Source: Trametopsis cervina
Lineage: Eukaryota; Basidiomycota; Agaricomycetes; Polyporales; Irpicaceae
Assembly: GCA_022385755.1 (NCBI GenBank)
Contig: MU278350.1
Span: 624,972-688,971 of the forward strand
DNA length: 64,000 bases
Direction of reading: 5' to 3'
Both the position numbers and the translations under genes were made by a program. The notes beneath the pieces were generated by a model, which worked only from the letters and a program-made list of their open reading frames with translations, was not told the DNA's origin and ran no database searches. Of this stretch, positions 11,884 to 24,506 are shown piece after piece (position 1 is the first letter of the stretch; each line of letters begins with the position of its first letter).

Positions 11884-14656
11884 TCACATGCTCCGTGAAG
11901 AAACGGAGCCTGAGGGCTCATCGCTCAACGCTGGAGAGGATCTTCCTAAATCCTTGCTGATACGCGAACGTCCCCTCTCAAGCTCTTCATCCTCGCGTGA
12001 GCGCCGTTGCTGTTTCACGCGCAGTGAAACATCTGGACGAAGGAGGCAAAGGAGTACGAGCGCGGTGAGTAAGATGCCCGCCGCCATAACGAAGATAGCT
12101 TTGGGAAACGTGGCCACCGTAGAGCTATATATCATCCCAAAGATCAATGGCTGTGGAAATCATGATCAGCTGCTACCTGTCAGTGATATGCAACGATAGC
12201 ACGCACTCCCAAGATCATCTGGCCGACGGATTGGAGAGATGCAAAGGCCCCAAACAATGTCCCCGCGCCGCCGTCATCTTCACCGTTGGATTGTCCTGAA
12301 GCTTGCTGCTGCATCCGGATAATGCATAGCGCGACGCTAGATACTGCTGGCTGCACACCAGCGCCAAGACTGTTCAAACCAGTGAACGCAACGAACAATG
12401 CTTGGCTTGCATCGGGAGGAGACAAGGCCACGAGAGTGTGAGAGAGGAAGTCGATGAAAAAGGAACAGCGTAGCAAGAGAACGTCGAACTTCATCTCCTT
12501 CACAAGGTGTGCAAAACTTTGTTTAGTCTTCTTTGCATGAACAGGCACAGTTGCTGTCTGTTGTTGTGACGACGAGCCATGATGCGCAGCCACAGACGAA
12601 GGCGCTGATTGCGGCTGCTTCGGTTTCGGCTTAGGCTTGAATGTTGCGATGATATCTATCTCGTATGAGGGGATCGATCAAAAAGACAGTATGCTCGGTG
12701 GCTTACGGGGCATGATGAATAGCAGATGCACCGCGCGCAATGCACCCACGAACGTGATGTAGTAGCTCAGCTGCGAAATCGCGAAGTTAGAGCGAGTGCG
12801 ACGACATGCACGCCTAGTACTCACCTTCTCGGCGTTCCATTCGTACATGTGCTCCGCATAAAGATATTTGATCTGGACTATGCCCTGGAGCGAGTAAAAT
12901 ACAAGCTCTGTTAATATCCGTCAAGTACGCGTGCCACATATTGGCTTACCGTCGACAAAAGGAACGAGAAGAACACAAGTCCCAGGATGGTCAAGCTCCA
13001 ATCTCTTCTGTATCCACCTTCCGGCGTCGTGATCTTCTTCGGCGCAAATAGGGCAAGGGGACTGAGCAGACGCTGACAGAAACTTTGTTTCCCTACTGCG
13101 GTCGCTTCGACGCCACCGTGACCAGACATAGCAGCGCGTTGTATCCCTTCTTTAGCTCTCTTCTTGTCAAGAGATTCAGGGAAGACGAAGAGAACAAGTA
13201 GAAGATTGACGAAGGAACACATCGCCGCGACATAAAACACCGAGGTAACCACTGGTTGGCCATTGTGCAGGCCGGGATAGCCGGAAGAGTTCGACGGGAA
13301 GGAGAACAACGGATGGCGGATGAGATAGGCCCCAATAGCTGGACCCAGGGAGAAGCCGAGATAGAAAACTCCCGCAAAACGACTGAATATGTGAGCGCGA
13401 GAGCCGTCGGATGTACAGTCAGAGATGTACGCTGAGGTCGCACCCTGCAAAGTCGACCAGCCACCGAGAAGGCCCTCGATAATTGGAGATACAATGAGAA
13501 GTTTATGTCCATGTGCAGCGAAGGCGCTGTGCGGTGTTGAAACCAGGATGAACACAAGATCACTGGTCGGCGCGCAAGTGGGTTAGAAGAAGGGAAGTCG
13601 AGAAGGAAAAACGACATACGTGAGAAAGAGACCCAGAGTAGCAGCTGCGAGCACACGCGTACGGCCATACTGTTCACCGAAGTGACCCCACCATCCTGTA
13701 GTCAGGGCAGACAACAAACCCATTGTAGTTGTCATGATAGTCTGGATCTTTGCTGCACCGGCCTGTACCCTCGGGTCCGATAGACATTTCCTGGACGGCA
13801 GGGCACGAGGATCCGGTTCATCATCATCATCATCGTCTGTTGCTGGGGAGGTATAATATGAAACAGAGGTAGCCACTACTGAGGCTTCATCTCGGTCGGA
13901 AGCGGGGAAAATCAAAATGGAGGGTTCCATGGAACGCCTGTCAATGTGAGGGCCGAGCGGGTCTAGAGATGCATGCAAAGGAATGTGGAAGGAATGCGGT
14001 GATGTGACTGCGGTGAAGTTCAAGGGAAGCGAAGTGTGGTCGTAAACGTCGTGCCCATAGATTGCATTGCACGACAGTTGTGTGAACACTTGCACCCGAG
14101 GCGCGAGGGTCATTCCACGCTAGGATGATATTAACGAACGGATTTGCAAACAGCCTGAAAAGGGGGACATACAACTATAGACGCAACGATACCAAATGGT
14201 ACGAGCCTAAGACAACAAAACAGAGGGGTGAGAAACACATAAGGTAAGGCAGGGCACGTCGAGGGTGCAAGTTCCGCATAGATACTCCCATCGCCGCGAG
14301 CGACATGGCTGAAACGACTATGGGCGCTTATTTACACCGCGCAATGACGATGGATTGCGCATCTCGCTGTCGTATAAGGCGACAGCGGTGGTGGTACCTA
14401 AGCAGACGACACCACCGGAGACTCACCACAGGGGTCTAGGGCGGTAGAAGGGTTTCTTGCCAGCACTCTTTCCTAACAATGGTGCACTCTCGGAGGCTTG
14501 CAAGGACGTGCTTGGTGGTGGTTCTGATTCCGCATCATGTTGCGGACTGCTTCGAGTATATTGCCTGGCTCTAGAAGCTGAAGGAGTGTAGAGGCCAAAA
14601 TTAGAGGAAATTATAGGATCTATGGCTTGGTAGGGGGAGTCTGCCTCTTGAGACAT
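11884..14656 (-). CDS. Major facilitator superfamily transporter
   Basis: Multi-pass membrane transporter. The N-terminal cytosolic part (MSQEADSPYQAID, then SAPLLGKSAGKK with the common APLL motif) precedes the first helix. A long hydrophilic loop follows, then the signature loop between helices 2 and 3, GWWGHFGEQYGRTRVL, matching MFS motif A. Later exons give GGWSTLQGATSAYISDC and GFSLGPAIGAYLI, typical of TetA-like DHA1 drug or solute antiporters. The C-terminal exon ends with helix MAAGILLTALVLLCLL and a charged Ser/Arg-rich tail, stop at 11884-11886. Introns separate exon blocks near 12150-12195, 12600-12710, 12730-12950, 13556-13620 and 14115-14450; the exact edges of the small middle exons are not all resolved. 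Substrate unknown. Confidence 0.85.
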
Positions 14657-15379
14657 AGTGGTTGCGGTGTATGTGAGAGGGCTGGCACGGTGCGGTTGGT
14701 TTATGAATGCCAGCACCGGCGACGGCAGTGGTCTTGAATATAGACGGGCGAATCGTCCGAGCTAGCCAAGGCCTCGTGTATCGGAAGCAGAGCAGATAAG
14801 ATTGGGCTATCAAGACGGCCTGCTGCCGCGTTGCCTCCAGCTGCAATCAGTCAGGGCAGTGGGATGGAATCGCGGTATGGCCAGCCTGCTGTATGTGGGG
14901 AACTGCGGACACGACGTGGAGGTCAAGAATAAGCGTGAGGGGTGGAGAAATTATAGAACGGGATGCTATCACATAAAAGTAGAGGTAGGGAGACAACGAC
15001 CTAATGCGTGCTGCGGTGACTGTATGCGTGCGTCACAAACCACGTCGGCGCGAACGGCAGCTCACTGCCACCGTCCTCAGCGTCTCCCCACTATCGCTAG
15101 ATACTGCAGCGCACACAAAAGACTCTTGTCGCATGCAGAATATATTCATGCTCGTGTCAAAACGATAACAATGCAGCTAACGATGTGTCTGAGCTGTACT
15201 AGGAGGGTTCATTAAGATTCACACAAAACTCTTGTTCCACGGTGGGCGCAGGGACCATGAGAGTATCAGCAGTTTCGGCCGAGCACGGGACAGGTCATCC
15301 GGCGCGGCCAGCGGCCATGAAACACAGGACCCCACAAGCGGAGAGTGCGTGTGCCTCGAGGTTCATGGTTTGGCTTCAT
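14657..15379. other. Intergenic spacer
   Basis: About 720 bp between the MED19 stop and the MFS start, both minus strand; holds the MFS promoter. A plus-strand open frame at 14802-15215 has no recognisable content. Confidence 0.45.
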
Positions 15380-16987
15380 TCAAGCATGCGGAGTAGGTTG
15401 CTGCACAGGCACCTCTCGTGCATGTCCTTGCGTGTCCTGGCTTTCGGTGAATCACAATGTTCGAGCCACAAATCGACAAATAGATTACACACCATGCGCT
15501 GTTTCTTCAACGGTCGAGGCCGTACGCCATTGCTACCCGGCTTGGCACTAATCACCATAGAAGGCATCTTCACTGGACCATTGGTAGATACTGTCACCCC
15601 CGCCGCGATTTGTGGAGTCTCGTTCGGTGGAATAGCTGAGTCTTCCCTCTTACGCTTTATATCTCTCTTTGCATCCCCCGTTCCAGTAGCCTGCTGTACA
15701 TCTGGTGTGGGTGCCGGCGTCGGTATTGGCGTATGTCGCAGGGGGGCAGAGGATGTTGGGCCTGGTGTGGAGGCGGACCGGGGTGTGCCCACTCCAGCAG
15801 GTGTGATGCCAGATGGCTGTGTGCCCGTCTGAGGCGGGGGTTGATTGGGCGGAGCAGCCTGCAATCGAATTGCAGGTTGTGTGCCGGGCCGTGGCGTCCC
15901 CGAACGTGTTGGTGCTTGCTGTGCAGCAGTGACACCGACCGCCGTCCCTGCAGTTGCGCTAGGGTTCGGAAGAACAACCGAGGGCGACGTTCCCGGTGCA
16001 ACCGATGCATGCTTCGCAAGTTTCTTGAGCTCTTTCTACATACCAAAGTATCTCTCGGCTAAGGGGTACGGATTCGAGAAAGGAACACAGAGCACGCACC
16101 CTTTTCCGTCGATCCTCTCGGGCCTGAGGCGACTCTGCCACAAGGGAGTTGATGTTCCACTGCGCGAGCGAGATCAACATGCGTTCATGGCAGAGAGAAA
16201 GAGAGAGAGGCGGCGGCATAAAGAGCTGGAATAACACCATAGCGAGATCATACGTACACCTTTGAGACCTTCCAAGCTTACTGAGAAAGCATCCCGTTGA
16301 GTCCGAACGTCGAACGGTGTAATCGCTATTCGTTGTTTTGGTGGAACTTGCATCATCGTCATTAAATAGTCGTCCTTCTTCATGGAATGCTTCCCTGGGG
16401 CACAAACAATGAGATGTGCGAGGGTCAAGGTAAGACAAGACAAAACATACCAGGCACCCCTTTGATCAAGTGTTTGTAACTGCTCTTCCACTTCTTCTCT
16501 CCTTTACCCTGTGCCTCCTCATCGTCGCCATCAATCCCAGCCCCCGGTGTCTGCGCTGCTGCCGGCGAAGCCACCTCCCGCGGTAGCACCTCCTTCTCCT
16601 TCCCCTTTCCTTTATCTGTGGGGGCTGTCACTAGCTCCTGAGAAGTACCTGCCACCCCCACCGGAAGACTGTAGGGTCTAACATATTTATCGTACGCAGA
16701 AAGTAATTGAAACCGCGCTAGAAGGTCTTGTGTACTGTCGAAGTAGGGACGTGGCTTCGGGCGTTCTATGCTCACGAATAGTTTCACAGAGGTAAAAAGA
16801 TAACGTCAGTCTCGCGTTCTGCAACATGAGAAGACAAATAGAGACCTAAAGGTGGCGGGAGGTAGACGGTTGGTATAAGTGGCTGGTCTGCGATAGTTGA
16901 CGGTCCCGCTAAGGAGTTTGTAGGCTGCAATGGATGTTGGGTAGGTGTGTTAGATCGTAGTGTAGACTGCCTGCCGTCGATGTCCAT
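15380..16987 (-). CDS. MED19: Mediator complex subunit 19 (Rox3/MED19)
   Basis: Subunit of the Mediator head/middle interface, which bridges transcription factors and RNA polymerase II. Diagnostic segments are RPYFDSTQDLLARFQL followed by YDKYVRPYSLP, and, further on, YKHLIKGVPGKHSMKKDDY, MQVPPKQRIAITPFD and a Lys-rich helix ending KRKELKKLAK. This matches fungal Rox3. A long Pro/Thr/Ala-rich region leads to a C terminus KKQRM, a 56-nt intron (15437-15492), and VPVQQPTPHA, a common ending for basidiomycete MED19 in my recollection. The start was set at the ATG at 16985-16987 (MDIDGRQ); the frame stays open upstream but with no earlier ATG. Stop at 15380-15382. Confidence 0.9.
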
Positions 16988-19193
16988 TGAGGGCAAAGAC
17001 CAGAGAGAAGGTGCTGGCGGCGATGGTCGATGCAGCAATGAAAGCTCTGCCCCGCGGTGTGTTCACCCGTAATTACCACATCGCCGGAAGAGGCAACAGT
17101 AAGCGGTGATCAGACCAACGTTTGTATACTAGCTTCAAAATGTTGTTACCGTGGGAATTATAAATTGTAACACGCGATCTATTGTACCTGCTGTGGCCTG
17201 GCACCCAGCGTTACGACGCTGTGACTGCCACAACCCATTTCTACCAAAGTCCGCACAGAATATGCATGTGTATACAAATAGGTAGCACCAATGTAAGACA
17301 GAACTCTGAGACACTCGAAATCAACCTTTCACTAGCTACAAGCATACGCGATTGTTCGCCGCTCCACGGTCTATGCACAAACCCGACCAACACAAGGTCA
17401 ATAGAACTATGAGTATATTCAGGAGCACATTCACAAAGCGCACTATCAACAATCAGACCACCTCGAGGGGTGCAACTAAGTTCTCTGCATGCATAATCGC
17501 TCAGGAATCATAGTGTATAACGACCATAATTTATAGAGGTCATACGCTTGAATGTACATTGGCAGGTCTGGACGATTGTATAATCAAACAGATATGCGAA
17601 TGCCCCCACAGCCCCTGCCACAACTTGTAAGCCAGAAAGATAATATAACATCAACTGGACAATGCTCACAGGATAGCATCTGTCAGTGTCAGATACTGTT
17701 CTACGGCGTGAGCTACGCACTCCCAGTCTTCATGCAAGCAGCGCGGTCACATTTCCACTGGTTTCAGCATAAAGATAAAGCGTGTGAACAGAGCCAAGTA
17801 CCTGGGAGTCTTCTCGATCTTCACTCGAGCAGCACGGTCACATTTCCACTGGTGTTAGGACAAAGATATAGAGTGTGAACAGAGCGAAATACCTGACAGA
17901 CCGGGCCGTTGAATCCCTCGATCATGCTCCTTGTTCAATGGCAACGCATGAGGTTGTATAGTACGAGGGACTATAGGGGATCACGCACCTGGAGAGACCG
18001 CCGTGGGGATACGGCAAGGGCGAAGACACCCGTAGAATATGCTGAAGTCTTATAGAGAAAGAGGCTATTTGAGCATGTTGACACGTTGATGTCAGAGGGA
18101 GATGTCCGCCACAATGGTATGTAACAGCTGAGCCTGGACGGTAGAATAGCTGCGACCACAAGGTCACATCGAGGCGAACCTTCTCCACGAGCTCACGTAA
18201 CGTGAGATTCTATCTAGCTCATCGCAAGGCATTCATTCACACAGCGATAAGGGGGTGAACACTATCGGTGCAGTATCCGATACAAAAAAGCAAGCTGCGG
18301 AGCACAAACATCCAGAAAACTTCAGCTCAATGGCTGACAAGGCAAACAGATAAGGCCACACCTGCAATGTCACCAAGGAATCCTACATGTCTGCTTATGG
18401 ACTGCTGGTTCATTCTCACCAATTGAGTGCGCGGAAACATTGTTTCCCAGCGTATACCACACACAGAACATTTTGGAAACTTGGGATATTTAATTTGCTA
18501 ATAGCAACAAGTATCATATTTATCCATCGATGACAAATATGATTCCGCGTTGCCTAATCCCTGAAGTAATAGATGGCATTTCTATACAACAGGGTAAACA
18601 AAGGAATTCATAATTCTGCGAACACCACAGAATTAGGGAGACCCTTCATTACTGGACGATGTCACCGCCTGATAGCAGTTGAGCATAATGTGGCGCAAAG
18701 ACGATGGGCTGGCGACTGACCGCAGAGGTTGTGACGAACGCCAGCGGATCCATAGCCACTTAAGCATAGGATCCATCCTTTCTCCAGGACCCTTGAGCCC
18801 TGGCCGTGCTGGTCGGGAAGGGGGATTACAGATCATTCAACGCAAGAAGAGGACATACGTACTTCGATTGAACCCGGGACCACTGCAATCTCCGCCCGCA
18901 TGGCTTCACAGCCTGAAGCTAGAATGATTTGGTTACTATCAAGGAACAGCTGTACCTGGGGATGAAGGCATACCTGGAAGACGTAGCTATATGCAAGATT
19001 GTAGACGGCGAGGAGAAGTGAAAGGGTTCGGCCGGGTTCATAAGGGAATTGAATGTATGGTCCTATTTGGCGTTGTAGGGCCTGGTAACAATCCCATGCC
19101 TAAACGTGCTGCTCAAGACTTGTGCCCTGTTCCATCTCTCTTGGGTCCGCAGTATGAGCTCTTGCCCGTTGTAGCAGAGCCCAGGGTATCCTC
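16988..19193. other. Long divergent intergenic region
   Basis: About 2.2 kb between divergent MED19 and the IMD-like gene. It holds a pair of imperfect direct repeats (listed separately). Otherwise I see no conserved coding frame. Open frames are short, overlapping and without family signatures. Confidence 0.45.
17739..17892. repeat. Pair of imperfect direct repeats, about 65 bp each
   Basis: Copy 1 spans about 17739-17803 and copy 2 about 17828-17892. Both begin GCAGC-CGGTCACATTTCC and continue through a shared GTGTGAACAGAGC block to a TACCTG end. Differences are scattered substitutions, so this is an old local duplication in intergenic DNA between MED19 and the IMD-like gene. Confidence 0.75.
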
Positions 19194-22003
19194 ATGTCTT
19201 CAGTACCAGCAGAACGCTCAGACATACATAAGTCCTGCAAGGCGATTGAGGTTGTTGTGAACCTGCTCAACGATTACTGCGATGCCGCGACGACAATCGT
19301 CACGATTCAGAAGAAGTTATCAAAGGCGATGCGGGAGGCTTCTTCGGTGAGGGGTACGAGCGAGATTGTAGGTGCGACCTCGGATAGTCTCTTTCTATGT
19401 ACACTCGTCTGAAATACTATTTGCAGTGAACGCCTTGAACGCCTGTGCGTTGGTGGTGGAAGCGTTGGTGGAGGTGGACTCCAAATTTACGAAACTTGCC
19501 GATAAGGAGTGTGAATCGCTGAGTGGGGATGTGAAGAAGTGGTTCAAGACATTGGCGGTACATGCGTATTGCTCCTGAAGTCTACCCGTTGTTCATCTTA
19601 TCTCCCGTCAGAAAGAGGAACGGGTCCACGACGCCAAGCTCGCTTCCACGGACGCGAAGATAAAGCAGGCAGGACAGAACTACGAGAAGAAAGTGAAGAA
19701 GAACCCCGCGAATGCTGCTGATGAGCATGCACGCTACATCAATCTCCTCGGTGCCTTAGGGCATGAAATTTCCCAAAAGAAAAAGTCGGTTTCCCCTTTG
19801 CTATCGCGAACACTATTATGCTCATCTCGTATTTGTTCCAGTCAGCACGCTCTATCAGTATATCAACAACACACAACCTTGGCTTTGAGCATGGCGGTGT
19901 CCGTCTGTCGAATAACAGATGCGGAGTGGTTTCGTGCATGCGAGCAGGTTAGGGGGGTTGCTCTGGGTATTGGTCGCGTTGGAGAATGGAGATCACTTTG
20001 CGAAGGTATGTCGCCCGCCGCTGTTGTATTCATGGTATCTCACAATAGCCTTAGGCGGCTGGTTGGGTCAAATCCCCGGCGACTTGCCAGACATCGACAG
20101 CCGAAGGCAACCAGAGTTGACAGGCAGGACGCTGAACGTTAAGATGTCCATGAATAACGTCAAGCCCGCCCTATCCGATGACGGACTTGTGACACCTCAA
20201 ACAGCTACCCCTGCTCCTGAATATGCTTCTCGGGCCAACTCTCCCGCCGACTACTCACCATCCAATCCACCGACCTACTTCTCGCCAAAGAATACACCTG
20301 CTGATGTGTCGCAATCTATCTCTGAGGCTGAAGACATAAGAGACCGAAGCCAGTCTATCAATTCTATCGCCTCCTTAGGCTCTTTCCCCGTCCCTCCCAC
20401 ACACTTCCCCATCCCTCCCGTGCAGAGTTCTACGCCAGTAACACCAACAGAAAGATATCAGTCACCGCAACAGGCGCAGTCACAAGCACCTACGACCCCA
20501 ACACTTTCTGAGTCTCCCGAGCCCAGCACACCCGAAGCGTCCACTGCGAAGCTACGATCTGAGTCAAACAATACCACGTTCTTGGATCTGACCTCTCCCC
20601 AAACTTCTCCCAAATATCATGCGATGAACCAGACGGACGGAGCTCGCCTTCCGCAACCTCTCCAGGCCACGACGCAGTTCCAGGAATCGCAGGAATCGCA
20701 CGCCTCTTCGTCGAGCACTCAGCCGCCTAAAGTGCCTTCATCATCTTCTTCGTCTGGTCCTTCAAGCTCATCTTCGTCTGCCTTCCGGACAAGCCAGGCC
20801 TACAAGAGGGGTGACTACATCGATAATTCGGAATTCGGAGTGCGCAAGTCGGGCGGGCCAGATGGTATCTCTGAGGAGCAACGCTCCTCGTCTCCAGGGG
20901 ATAGGCGTGACGGGAATCGAAGCAGCTCGAGCTTGTCGATCCTACGTGATAAATATGCACGAAGTGTGAGTCGTTCCCTTCAGCTGTCGCTCCGCCTCAG
21001 GTCTAATTGCCGTACACTACGAAAGACCGCACCAGCTTCGCCACCTCCAAGGGACATTCCTCGCCTTCCTCTAAGTGTGTCGAATTTGGCCACACGATAT
21101 GAGAGCGTTGCAGAGTCTCAAGACCCCAGACGAGAGCCCAAGAGTCCGACAGAGGAACGACGTTTGTCCATGGACACCCGCGCTCAGGGGAGGAGCTCGC
21201 CAGTAGCGCAACGTACGGTAATGTCCTCCCCGCAAACGCCCTCCTCGTATGCTAGCGCCATGTCTGGGCCCAGTGACGACGACATTGCACGGAGACGACA
21301 GCGAATACGGGAACTAGAGGAAATGGAACTTCGAGAACAAGAGCACGAACTCCGTCTACAACAGCGCGAAATTGAACATCGCTCCCGGGAGCTTGAGAAA
21401 GACCGGCAGCGTCTGATCAACTCGCGTACTTACCGCACTGAATCCCCGCCAGTCAATCATTCAGTCCATAGGCTCGCGAACCCGTCCGCGACAAACCTCT
21501 CTGATTCCTCATCTTCATCTCCTGTTCCCTCCCGTCCTCCGTTCACCTCGAGCTCAACGCAACCCGCCCCGCCCATGGGCCAGAGATTTCCCAGCCAACA
21601 ATCGACATCGAGCCAGCCGTCCTCTCCATCATTGTATCACCCGAACGATCACCCGGATACGTGTGGGTGCGAGGTCTGCTCTGTCACGAAATACAACCGA
21701 CCTAGTGTTAGCCCTATGGCGTCCTCGCAGAACCTCCGCACGCCAGAAGGCCCTAACACCACGTCAAATACGTACAGAAGCGAGAAACCGAAAGGTTGGA
21801 TCCGGAGATTGAGCATGCCAGTCATGGCCAACGCGTTCAGCTCGTCCGATTCAAAGAAGGGCATCTCCAGTGCTAACTATATATCCAATTCGCCGACGGG
21901 TTATAGGAATTCTTTGGTCACTCCGGACGAGGATGGCCGCTTGCGTCCTCCGATGGGCGAGCCGTACAAGAACAGAAGCAGCACCAACCTCGCCAGGCGG
22001 TAA
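19194..22003 (+). CDS. IMD/I-BAR-like domain protein
   Basis: Likely membrane-curvature or actin-linked cytosolic protein. The N-terminal 230 or so residues are helical and resemble the IMD (IRSp53/MIM homology) domain of fungal proteins: IEVVVNLLNDYCDAATTI, VDSKFTKLADKECESLSGD, KKVKKNPANAADEHARYI, then ITDAEWFRACEQVRG and GEWRSLCEGGW. The rest is a long Ser/Pro-rich disordered region with a coiled coil (RRQRIRELEEMELREQEHEL) and near the C terminus a Cys cluster (HPDTCGCEVCSVTKYN) and KPKGWIRRLSMPVM. Predicted exons: 19194-19371, 19427-19557, 19612-19784, 19842-20005, 20055-20965 and 21026-22003. The domain name is from recalled fungal annotations; function is inferred. Confidence 0.75.
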
Positions 22004-22326
22004 TGATTGCAGCCTTATCTGCAGTACAGAGTCGCGTATGATGAACTCTTTATTTCTTATTCTTTCATCTATTGATGCTGCCATCGCGTCTAACGATACC
22101 CGTCGAAAGAGTGTTTACGACTTGTACGACTTTTACGCCAACGCTGTTTTATATCACGCACTTGATGAGCTTTCATGAACGCAGAATATTCCCCTTCGTT
22201 GTTGTTGTTCACTACCCGCGTAATCATAAGCATAATCATTATGCACACAATTTTTCGCAAATAGAATATTTCAATTCCGCTCCGGATCATACACGACTCT
22301 TGATATGTTGACCTTGAAGATAGAGA
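22004..22326. other. Convergent 3' regions
   Basis: About 320 bp of AT-rich DNA between the stops of the IMD-like gene (+) and OLA1 (-). Presumed 3' UTRs. Confidence 0.5.
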
Positions 22327-24371
22327 TTACGCCCCAGCCTTCCAGTACGCGATATCACCATCCACCACTGCCGTACGGTATCAGCATACGATTTACCAAT
22401 GGTAGAGGGGATGGGCACTCACTTTCGTAGGGTTTGCCCTGTTGTCGAAGCTTGCCAGCGGCCTTCACTGCAGTTTCACTTCCATGTTCGCGCAAATCCT
22501 CATAGCTCATGATTTCACCACAAACAAACTTGTTCTCGAAGTCCGAGCTGTTCGAAATGGATGTTAGGTTTCAAACTATCTGCCAGAACGACCCAGACAA
22601 CGTACTGAATTACACCAGCAGCCTGTGGTGCTTTTGTACCACGTCGGATTGTCCACGCACGAACCTCATCAGGGCCACAAGTAAAGTAGCGGATTAACTA
22701 TAACATCCAGCATTTATGAGGACTATGTGCAAGTGTCTGGAAGATGGTTGAGGATACGTACATCAAGACTAGAGTATCCAGCTTGCGTTATCTTCGGGAG
22801 CGCGCTGACGGCTCCAACCTTCTTCTCCTCTTCCGCACGCTCTTCGTCTGACTCGAGGCCCATTAAACGTTCTTCAAGAGCCACGGAAAAGGGAATGAGA
22901 GGATCGCCTGGGTTGTTCTCATCGATCCAGGCCTTGATTTTTGGTAGCCTGCATGAGGAGTTAGGTTATGGAGGTATTCTGTGGCCGTGACCTAATGCGT
23001 ACCACTTGTTCTTCTTACGAATATAATCTTTCTCGCTGAGGTTGACAAGGTATGTCACTGGCTTCGCTGTGAGGAGTTGAAGGCCATTGACAACATCTAT
23101 CTATTGGGTGGTAGGAGCGTCAGAGATATGCAAATGGTCGACGTAAACTGCGTTAGATCAGAAAAGGTTATTTTCTCAATGGCATATTGGGGCGTTACTC
23201 CCGCCTCGAAGAGCTGGGTTAATCGAGCCGTAAGCTCTTTTTCATCTTGTAATCAAGGGCTGATTCGTAAAGCTGATATGTGACGAACCTGACAAAAAAT
23301 GAGTCAGTACATTGTATCCACGAGATACGGGTGTGGATGCAGAGGAAAAGTCAGAAAATAATAAAAATCTCAAAGGTATTGGGGCGTTACTCCCTCCTCG
23401 ACGAGCTGGGTTAATTCGAGCACTCGCTCTTTATCATCACGTTATCACAGGGGTGAAAGAATTTACTGGGACGATAATCGAGCGAAATACGTACCTCTTT
23501 GTTTGTCCAGTCCCCTTTGCGGATATCTTTATTGTCCACGGAGAGAGTTTTCAGAATTTTCTCAACGGTTCCCTAGATGCAAGTTTACGTGACAAAGAAC
23601 AGCGAGATACAATGTATCACTCACGATCTCCTCCTTTTTGGCCTTGTCAGCCAAACTCGTATTTCCAAGTGCACGGCCTGTCCTTTTCAAGTTATCGAGA
23701 TGTTTTTCAACCCACTCGATATCCTTGAGACGGAGCTCGGTTGAGATGATTTCCATGTCACGGGTGGGGTTGACATCGCCCTCCACGTGAATGACGTCCG
23801 CATCGTCGAACGCGCGGACCATCTGGAAAATACCGTCGACAGAACGGACGTGCGACAAGAAGGCATTGCCAAGACCTGCACCGGTCGATGCACCCTGCAT
23901 TGCACCGATCAGAGATGATTGGCGACAAGCTCAAAGCAAGTGAAACGCACAGCAGTGAGACCAGCAATATCAATACAAGTGAGAGCGGCTGGAACGCGAG
24001 AAGCCGGCTTGTAGAGATCGCAGAGCCATTCGAACCGTTCGTCAGGAACGGGAATACGAGCCTCTTCGGGGTTAATTGTCGCGTAAGGATAATTGGCAGA
24101 TTTTCCAAGATCTGGGGGATACGGATTGGGTTTTTAGCAAGACATTCACCATGTAGAAATTGGGCAGCTACCGACCGCTCTTGGAGAGGGTGTTGAAAAA
24201 AGACGATTTCCCTACGTTAGGCACGCCTACAAAGAGTTGTGTGCTGGCAGTAAGCGATCGCGCGGTGCGAGATGCCAGATGAAACAGACCTACGATTCCA
24301 ATCTTGAGGTTGTTCCCTGGTCTGCCGAGGAGAGTTTTCTTCTCCGGCGCTGCTGCCTTCTTTGGGGGCAT
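22327..24371 (-). CDS. OLA1: Obg-like ATPase 1 (YchF/OLA1 family)
   Basis: P-loop protein of the Obg/YchF family that hydrolyses ATP rather than GTP and affects translation and stress responses. [12 protein letters not shown] starts the canonical form. The Walker A motif [14 protein letters not shown] is split by an intron, and switch regions follow in the exons covering [16 protein letters not shown] and [17 protein letters not shown]. Next come [20 protein letters not shown], a coiled-coil arm, [20 protein letters not shown] and a TGS-like C-terminal domain with [16 protein letters not shown] and the ending [12 protein letters not shown] (stop 22327-22329). One intron (23101-23494) is 394 nt, far above the window norm. 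An in-frame upstream ATG at 24506 would add a mitochondrial-type leader (see findings). Confidence 0.93.
23101..23494 (-). repeat. Long OLA1 intron carrying a duplicated segment
   Basis: This intron runs from donor GTACGT to acceptor CCAATAG. It contains two imperfect copies of about 60 bp on the same strand, forward coordinates about 23188-23250 and 23379-23441. Both share GAGCTGGGTTAAT and GGGGCGTTACTCCC (plus-strand reading). All frames of the copies contain stops when read through, so they are not duplicated coding exons. Confidence 0.7.
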
Positions 24372-24506
24372 GTTCCTCTTCTTTGCGTGGACTGGAGAGG
24401 ATAGCGAGAAGTGCCTGGAGGGGACGAGGGCGCGAAACGAAGGAGGCTGTGGTAGTGGTGGTGGACGGGAGAGAGCAGGTGAACAGAGACGCAGAAGGCC
24501 GAGCAT

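Noticed and set aside
14802..15215. A 137-codon plus-strand frame between MED19 and the MFS gene
   Set aside because: Opposite strand to both neighbours, with no motif, no promoter sign and low-information sequence.
18860..18930. tRNA-like B-box (GGTTCAATC) on the minus strand
   Set aside because: The adjacent T-stem does not pair and no full cloverleaf can be drawn; at most an old tRNA-derived remnant.
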